Shown here one piece after another: positions 60,325-64,000 of a stretch of DNA of 64,000 nt. A program made the translations under genes and the position numbers. Origin of the DNA: DATBLQ01 sp036555325. Its GTDB lineage: Bacteria > Pseudomonadota > Alphaproteobacteria > Rhizobiales > Aestuariivirgaceae. The first letter of the stretch is position 1, and every line of letters begins with the position of its first letter. Under the pieces are notes generated by a model, which saw nothing but the letters and a program-made list of their open reading frames with translations, had not been told where the DNA came from and ran no database searches. The DNA is taken from positions 62,001-126,000 of the forward strand of contig DATBLQ010000019.1 of the NCBI GenBank assembly GCA_036555325.1, read 5' to 3'.

Positions 60325-61716
60325 TCATGCCGCCAGCTCAGCGATGATCCGAACCCAACTCCTGATGCCCCGATGAAAACTCGAAAGATTGTATTTTTCG
60401 TTGGGCGAGTGGATGGCGTCGTCGTCGAGGCTGAAACCAAGGAGCACGCTATCCATCTTGAGGACATCCTTGAAATGCCCGACGACCGGGATCGACCCAC
60501 CTGAGCCAATGAGTACCGCATCGCGGCCGAATTCCGCCTTGAGACCGGCAGCTGCCTTGCGCAGATAGGGGTTGTTCTCCGGAACGACGACCGCCGGGTT
60601 GCCGCTCTTGCCGCCGAAGCTTGCGCGACAATCCTTGGGTAGAAGCGATTTCACATGCCGGCGCAGCGCGGCGCGGATTTTTCTTGGATTCTGCGTGCCC
60701 ACCAGCCGACAGGAAATTTTCGCGGTTGCTTCGGACGGCAACACCGTCTTGGTTCCCTTTCCCATGTAGCCGCCGTAAATACCGTTGATCTCGAGAGTTG
60801 GCCGCGACCAGACCTGTTCAAGAACGGTGCGCCCTTTTTCGCCAGCGGGAACGGAAAGGCCGACCGAGCGCAGAAAGCCGCTGTCGGAGAATTTGAGCGC
60901 CCTCCACTGGCGTTTGATGGCGGGTGGCGGCTCCTCGACGCCGTCATAGAACCCCGGAATGGTCACCCGCCCGTTGCGGTCATGGAAGCTCGCTATGACC
61001 TTGGACAGAACGCGGATGGGGTTTTGAGCGGCACCGCCATATAATCCGGAATGAAGGTCGATGAGCGGGCCGGTGATGGTGAGCTCTTCGTGCATGAGAC
61101 CACGCAAGCGTGTCGTTATGGCGGGCGTTCTCTCATCCCACAGTCCCGTGTCACAGATGAAGGCTGCATCGCAGCGAAGCTCATCGGTGTTTGCCCGCAA
61201 AAACGGCACCAGACTTGGACTTCCCGACTCCTCTTCTCCCTCCAAGAGAACCGTTACGTTGAACGGCAAGGAGCCTTCCGCCTCGAGCCAATATCTGAAC
61301 GCCTCGATGAACGTCATGAGCTGGCCCTTGTCGTCGGCCATGCCGCGGCCATAGAGGCGCTCGACCCCGTTCTCCTTGCGGCGATGAGGCTCAAATGGCG
61401 GAGAGAGCCACTTTCCCAGAGGGTCGGCGGGCTGCACGTCATAGTGGCCATAGAACAGAAAGCGTGGCGCGCGTGGCCGGTGCCCGGCGGCCGGATAGTG
61501 CCCGATGACCAGCGGATGACCTTCAGTGTCGCGAAGGCTTGAAGAGAACCCCAAGTTGCCCATATCGTCGGTCAGCCATTGAGCCGCCTTGCGGCATTCC
61601 TGCCTATGTTGGGGATCGGTTGAAATGGAGGGAATGCGGGCCAGCTCGAAGAGGCGCTCGACGCTTCTGTCAAGCCCGCGATCAACGGCGGATAGAATTC
61701 TGTCGAGATCAGCCAT
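60325..61716 (-). CDS. M20-family peptidase (dipeptidase/carboxypeptidase-like)
   Basis: A 463-residue zinc peptidase. FLFYGHYDVQPADPLGKWLSPPFEP holds the first ligand (HxD), YGRGMADDKGQLM the bridging Asp, and LEGEEESGSPSLVPFL (about 150-165) the catalytic Glu-Glu pair. A dimerisation lid insert follows, near 195-310. The start MADLDRILSAV at 61716 is preferred over 11 codons upstream. The family hydrolyses dipeptides or N-acyl amino acids. A decayed tandem relative sits directly upstream, evidence of local duplication. Confidence 0.88.
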   Translation of the reverse strand: MADLDRILSAVDRGLDRSVERLFELARIPSISTDPQHRQECRKAAQWLTDDMGNLGFSSSLRDTEGHPLVIGHYPAAGHRPRAPRFLFYGHYDVQPADPLGKWLSPPFEPHRRKENGVERLYGRGMADDKGQLMTFIEAFRYWLEAEGSLPFNVTVLLEGEEESGSPSLVPFLRANTDELRCDAAFICDTGLWDERTPAITTRLRGLMHEELTITGPLIDLHSGLYGGAAQNPIRVLSKVIASFHDRNGRVTIPGFYDGVEEPPPAIKRQWRALKFSDSGFLRSVGLSVPAGEKGRTVLEQVWSRPTLEINGIYGGYMGKGTKTVLPSEATAKISCRLVGTQNPRKIRAALRRHVKSLLPKDCRASFGGKSGNPAVVVPENNPYLRKAAAGLKAEFGRDAVLIGSGGSIPVVGHFKDVLKMDSVLLGFSLDDDAIHSPNEKYNLSSFHRGIRSWVRIIAELAA

Positions 61717-61784
61717 GGCGCGCTTCCCCTTCGACTTGCAAGCAAACACGGGGGGAACCTATGGGGACTCCCCCGGCACGCCGG

Positions 61785-62285
61785 TGAGCGGGTTCCTCCA
61801 TTCCCTTCGCTGGTACCAAAGTCTTGCGCGGCAGGCAGTCTCCAATTCTTAACCACGCCCACCTGGCCTGCCCAATCCTCATCACTTGGCCCTTGTCGTC
61901 GCGGGCACCACGAGCGTAAATGCATTCGATGCCGCTGTTGTCCTTCCTCAGTGAGGGTTCGAAGGGCGGGGTCTTCCACAGCTCTATCGGGTCGGGCGGC
62001 TGCACATCAGCGTGGCCGTAAAACAGGATATGGAGTGTATTGGAATCTACAGGGTCGGGCTCGTACCTCCCGATCAGCACGGGATGCGCCGGCGTTTGCG
62101 CCAGGCGGACGGGAAGAGTCTTACCCTCACGACGACCCCTCGCCCCACGAGGCGCTTCGAGACGGGAACGGGGGCCGGCGGGATCGGCCGGAATGCCGCG
62201 GATGGCGACAAAATCGGCCAGCCGTGCGGGACGGACTTCGATTTCTTTCCGACCTTGCACGAGACTATCGTTAACCTGAGGCACT
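61785..62285 (-). pseudogene. Decayed M20 peptidase copy
   Basis: Recognisable M20 pieces survive: LADFVAIRGIPADPA, HPVLIGRYEPDPVDSNTLHILFYGHADVQPPDPIELWKTPPFEP, and CIYARGARDDKGQV. Each aligns with the intact gene downstream. Between and after them the frame is scrambled, and the catalytic GEEESGSPS block is reduced to GMEEPAHR. The remaining 300 or more C-terminal residues are missing. Short frame slips and a 3' truncation show that this is a dead copy in tandem with the intact peptidase gene. Confidence 0.85.
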
Positions 62286-62343
62286 TCATGTTCCTCCGCG
62301 CCCAGCCCTATGACGAGCCGGGGCCATGCGCAAGGGGGGCACG

Positions 62344-63882
62344 ATGACAGCGGCATTTTCACTCGCGCGCGACAGCCTCCAGGCGCATCAGCCAACCGCA
62401 CGGCTGATGCGGATGCGCCGGCAGGGCTATCAACGGTTTCTGCTGCTCAAGTCCCAATTCAACATCCACTATTTCTGGGAGAAGAAATGGTTCTTCATAG
62501 CGTTGCTGATCGGCTTCATCATCATCCGGCTGCCGACGCCTGACGGCCTTTCGGCGGAGGGCCAGATCGTTCTGGCAATGTCGGTGGTGGCGACCATTCT
62601 CTTTGTGACGGAACCCGTTCCGCTGCCCACGGTGCCGCTGCTCATCATCGTTGGAGAAGTCGTGCTCTTGAAACTCAGCCCCGACAGCGTGGCGCAAAGC
62701 CTGATGTCGGATTCGGTGCTGTTCATCATGGGCTCCCTGATGCTGGCAGTGGCTATCGTCAAGCAACGCCTCGATCAGCGGATTGCCTGGCTCCTGGTGC
62801 AACTCACGGGTACCAACCTCTACTGGATCAGCTTCGGAATTACGCTCATCTGCGGTTCGCTTGCCGCCTTCGTCGGCGAACATACGGTGGCGGCGATGAT
62901 GCTGCCGGTGGGAGTGACATTGATCACGCTCACCTCCACGGATCCGAAAAAGATGCGCAACGTCGCAGCGGTCATCCTGTTCTCGATCGCCTACGGCTGC
63001 TCAATCGCAGGCATCGCAACGCCCTCGGGAGGGGCGCGCAACGCGATCATCATCAACTACTGGCAACAGTTCTTCTACGACCCGATGCGACCGGAGACCT
63101 ATCGGTTCCTCGTCGACTATGTGACGTGGATCATCTACGCGTTTCCGATGTTCCTCATCCGGTTGCCGGTCGTTACCCTGCTCTTGGCGTGGACTTTCAG
63201 GCCGGAAACAACGGACCTGTCTCGGGCGGTGGCGCGGCTGCGGGCGCAGGTTGAAATGCAAGGGCCGATAAAACCCTCCGACTGGCTGACGTTCTTGCTG
63301 TTTGGCATCACCATCCTGACCTGGATCCTATACTCCGGGGTCCTCGGCCTCGGAACGGTGGCAATCGGCGGGGCCCTTTTGTTTCTGGTGACCGGCCTCG
63401 TGCGATGGGAGGACATCAATGCAGGCGTGAACTGGGGGGTGGTTCTGCTTTACGCCGCCGCGGTATCGCTGGGAGTGGAAATGAAGGCGACGGGCGCTGC
63501 CGAATGGGTGGCAAGCAGCATGCTTTCGTTCCTTTCATCCTTCGGCGCCGAAAAGGGCGTGGGGCTCTGGGCTGCCGTTTCGGTCCTCACAATCGCAGTA
63601 TCAAACACCATGACGGCGGGAGCGGCGGTGGCGGTATTCGGACCCGTCGTTCTGAACGCAGCCCAGATGTCGGGCGGCGATCCATTGACCGTCGGCTTCA
63701 TTGCGGCGATTTCCTCTGCGCTCGGCTATCTGACGGCAGCGGCGCAGCCGGCATTTACCATCATCTATGCATCAGGCTATCTAAGACAGAAGGATTTCTT
63801 GAAGATAGGATGGAAGATGATGTTCGTGTCGTTCTTCCTGCTGCTATTTCTTGCGGGCTTCTATTGGCCCTTGATATCCTAG
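62344..63882 (+). CDS. SLC13/DASS-family anion:sodium symporter-like permease
   Basis: A 512-residue permease with about eleven helices. The two signature regions are CGSLAAFVGEHTVAAMMLPVG with SIAGIATPSGGARNAIIINYW (about 175-240), and VSNTMTAGAAVAVFGPVVLNAAQMSGGDPLTVGFIAAISSALGYLTAAAQPAF (about 420-475). These correspond to the SNT and TP motifs that bind carboxylate and sodium, and point to dicarboxylate, citrate or sulfate uptake. The ATG at 62344 has a strong aagggggg ribosome-binding site; an in-frame ATG at 62326 lies six codons earlier. Confidence 0.88.
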   Translation: MTAAFSLARDSLQAHQPTARLMRMRRQGYQRFLLLKSQFNIHYFWEKKWFFIALLIGFIIIRLPTPDGLSAEGQIVLAMSVVATILFVTEPVPLPTVPLLIIVGEVVLLKLSPDSVAQSLMSDSVLFIMGSLMLAVAIVKQRLDQRIAWLLVQLTGTNLYWISFGITLICGSLAAFVGEHTVAAMMLPVGVTLITLTSTDPKKMRNVAAVILFSIAYGCSIAGIATPSGGARNAIIINYWQQFFYDPMRPETYRFLVDYVTWIIYAFPMFLIRLPVVTLLLAWTFRPETTDLSRAVARLRAQVEMQGPIKPSDWLTFLLFGITILTWILYSGVLGLGTVAIGGALLFLVTGLVRWEDINAGVNWGVVLLYAAAVSLGVEMKATGAAEWVASSMLSFLSSFGAEKGVGLWAAVSVLTIAVSNTMTAGAAVAVFGPVVLNAAQMSGGDPLTVGFIAAISSALGYLTAAAQPAFTIIYASGYLRQKDFLKIGWKMMFVSFFLLLFLAGFYWPLIS

Positions 63883-63919
63883 CGATTCGAGACACCAGTC
63901 TTGTTGCAGAGGCTCCCCG

Positions 63920-64000
63920 ATGGTCAGTCGTCTCAAGCGCACAACGCTTTCCAACCGACAGGAGCGGGCGCTTGAGAAGACGCTGCAAAACCTCAGGGTC
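63920..64000 (+). CDS. Start of an unidentified gene, cut by the window edge
   Basis: An ATG at 63920 with gcagagg about 8 bp upstream opens a frame of 27 codons (MVSRLKRTTLSNRQERALEK...) with no stop before the window ends. The peptide is basic and helical and unlike any family I can name at this length. It lies 37 bp after the SLC13 gene in the same direction. Confidence 0.4.
   Translation, partial: MVSRLKRTTLSNRQERALEKTLQNLRV

Noticed and set aside
1..64000. tRNA, rRNA, CRISPR or prophage elements
   Set aside because: I found no cloverleaf with CCA-type end, no rRNA-like stretch, no regular spacer-repeat array and no integrase or transposase.

Overview
The window is a gene-dense, roughly 60% GC chromosomal segment of an alphaproteobacterium, most probably of the order Hyphomicrobiales (Rhizobiales). 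This is inferred from the gene set (NadE, a 444-residue GltX, DUF1194, DUF922 and BKACE proteins, MocE-type ferredoxin), a perfect CtrA-type TTAA-N7-TTAA box, and palindromic intergenic repeats of the CGTCATGCNCGG...CCGGGCATGACG kind. I saw no rRNA, tRNA, CRISPR array, transposase or phage gene.

Layout. 0-4.6 kb: rlmE (cut by the window edge) and ppx, then a soluble histidine kinase coupled to a HerA-type ATPase. 4.6-11.3 kb: a tightly overlapping four-gene unit, kinase / FAD-GcvT oxidoreductase / FAD-GcvT oxidoreductase / kinase. 11.5-17.2 kb: Zn-peptidase, ketopantoate-reductase-like gene, a decayed acyl-CoA synthetase, nadE and gltX. 17.4-22.4 kb: BKACE, PhnD-like protein, and an XRE regulator divergent from a desaturase-fold oxygenase and a FAD oxidoreductase, with twin operators between. 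22.5-25.8 kb: a CtrA-box operon for an envelope-type methyltransferase and sulfatase-fold enzyme. 26-32.7 kb: an ABC importer without a binding protein, followed by a third FAD-GcvT oxidoreductase. 32.7-33.9 kb: a lower-GC RarD-like exporter. 33.9-44.7 kb: a DddP-type DMSP lyase homologue, a cation/proton antiporter, a cupin of the DMSP-lyase family, an enolase-superfamily enzyme, an Fe-alcohol dehydrogenase, a methyltransferase, a TMADH/StcD-type demethylase and an ornithine-cyclodeaminase-family enzyme. 45-53 kb: PotA-like ATPase, moaA, transporters, PCuAC, DUF1194, DUF922 and DUF5996 genes. 53-64 kb: a lone molybdenum hydroxylase large subunit with a MoaD-like gene, M20 hydrolases, a MocD/MocE-like oxygenase pair, a PNPOx-fold protein, a class I amidotransferase, a decayed M20 copy and an SLC13 transporter.

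How it fits together. The recurrent theme is handling of methylated, zwitterionic osmolyte-like compounds. There are three dimethylglycine-dehydrogenase-type enzymes keeping the WHAAG flavin-linkage motif, a TMADH/StcD-type demethylase, a MocDE-type demethylating oxygenase, two families of DMSP-lyase homologues, two choline-kinase-like phosphotransferases and an oligopeptide/opine-type importer. None of the substrates can be read from sequence alone. The DddP homologue is the best supported: all six metal ligands and the catalytic Asp align with a nearly constant offset. The mirrored kinase-oxidoreductase operon and the twin-operator oxygenase locus are the best candidates for undescribed pathways.
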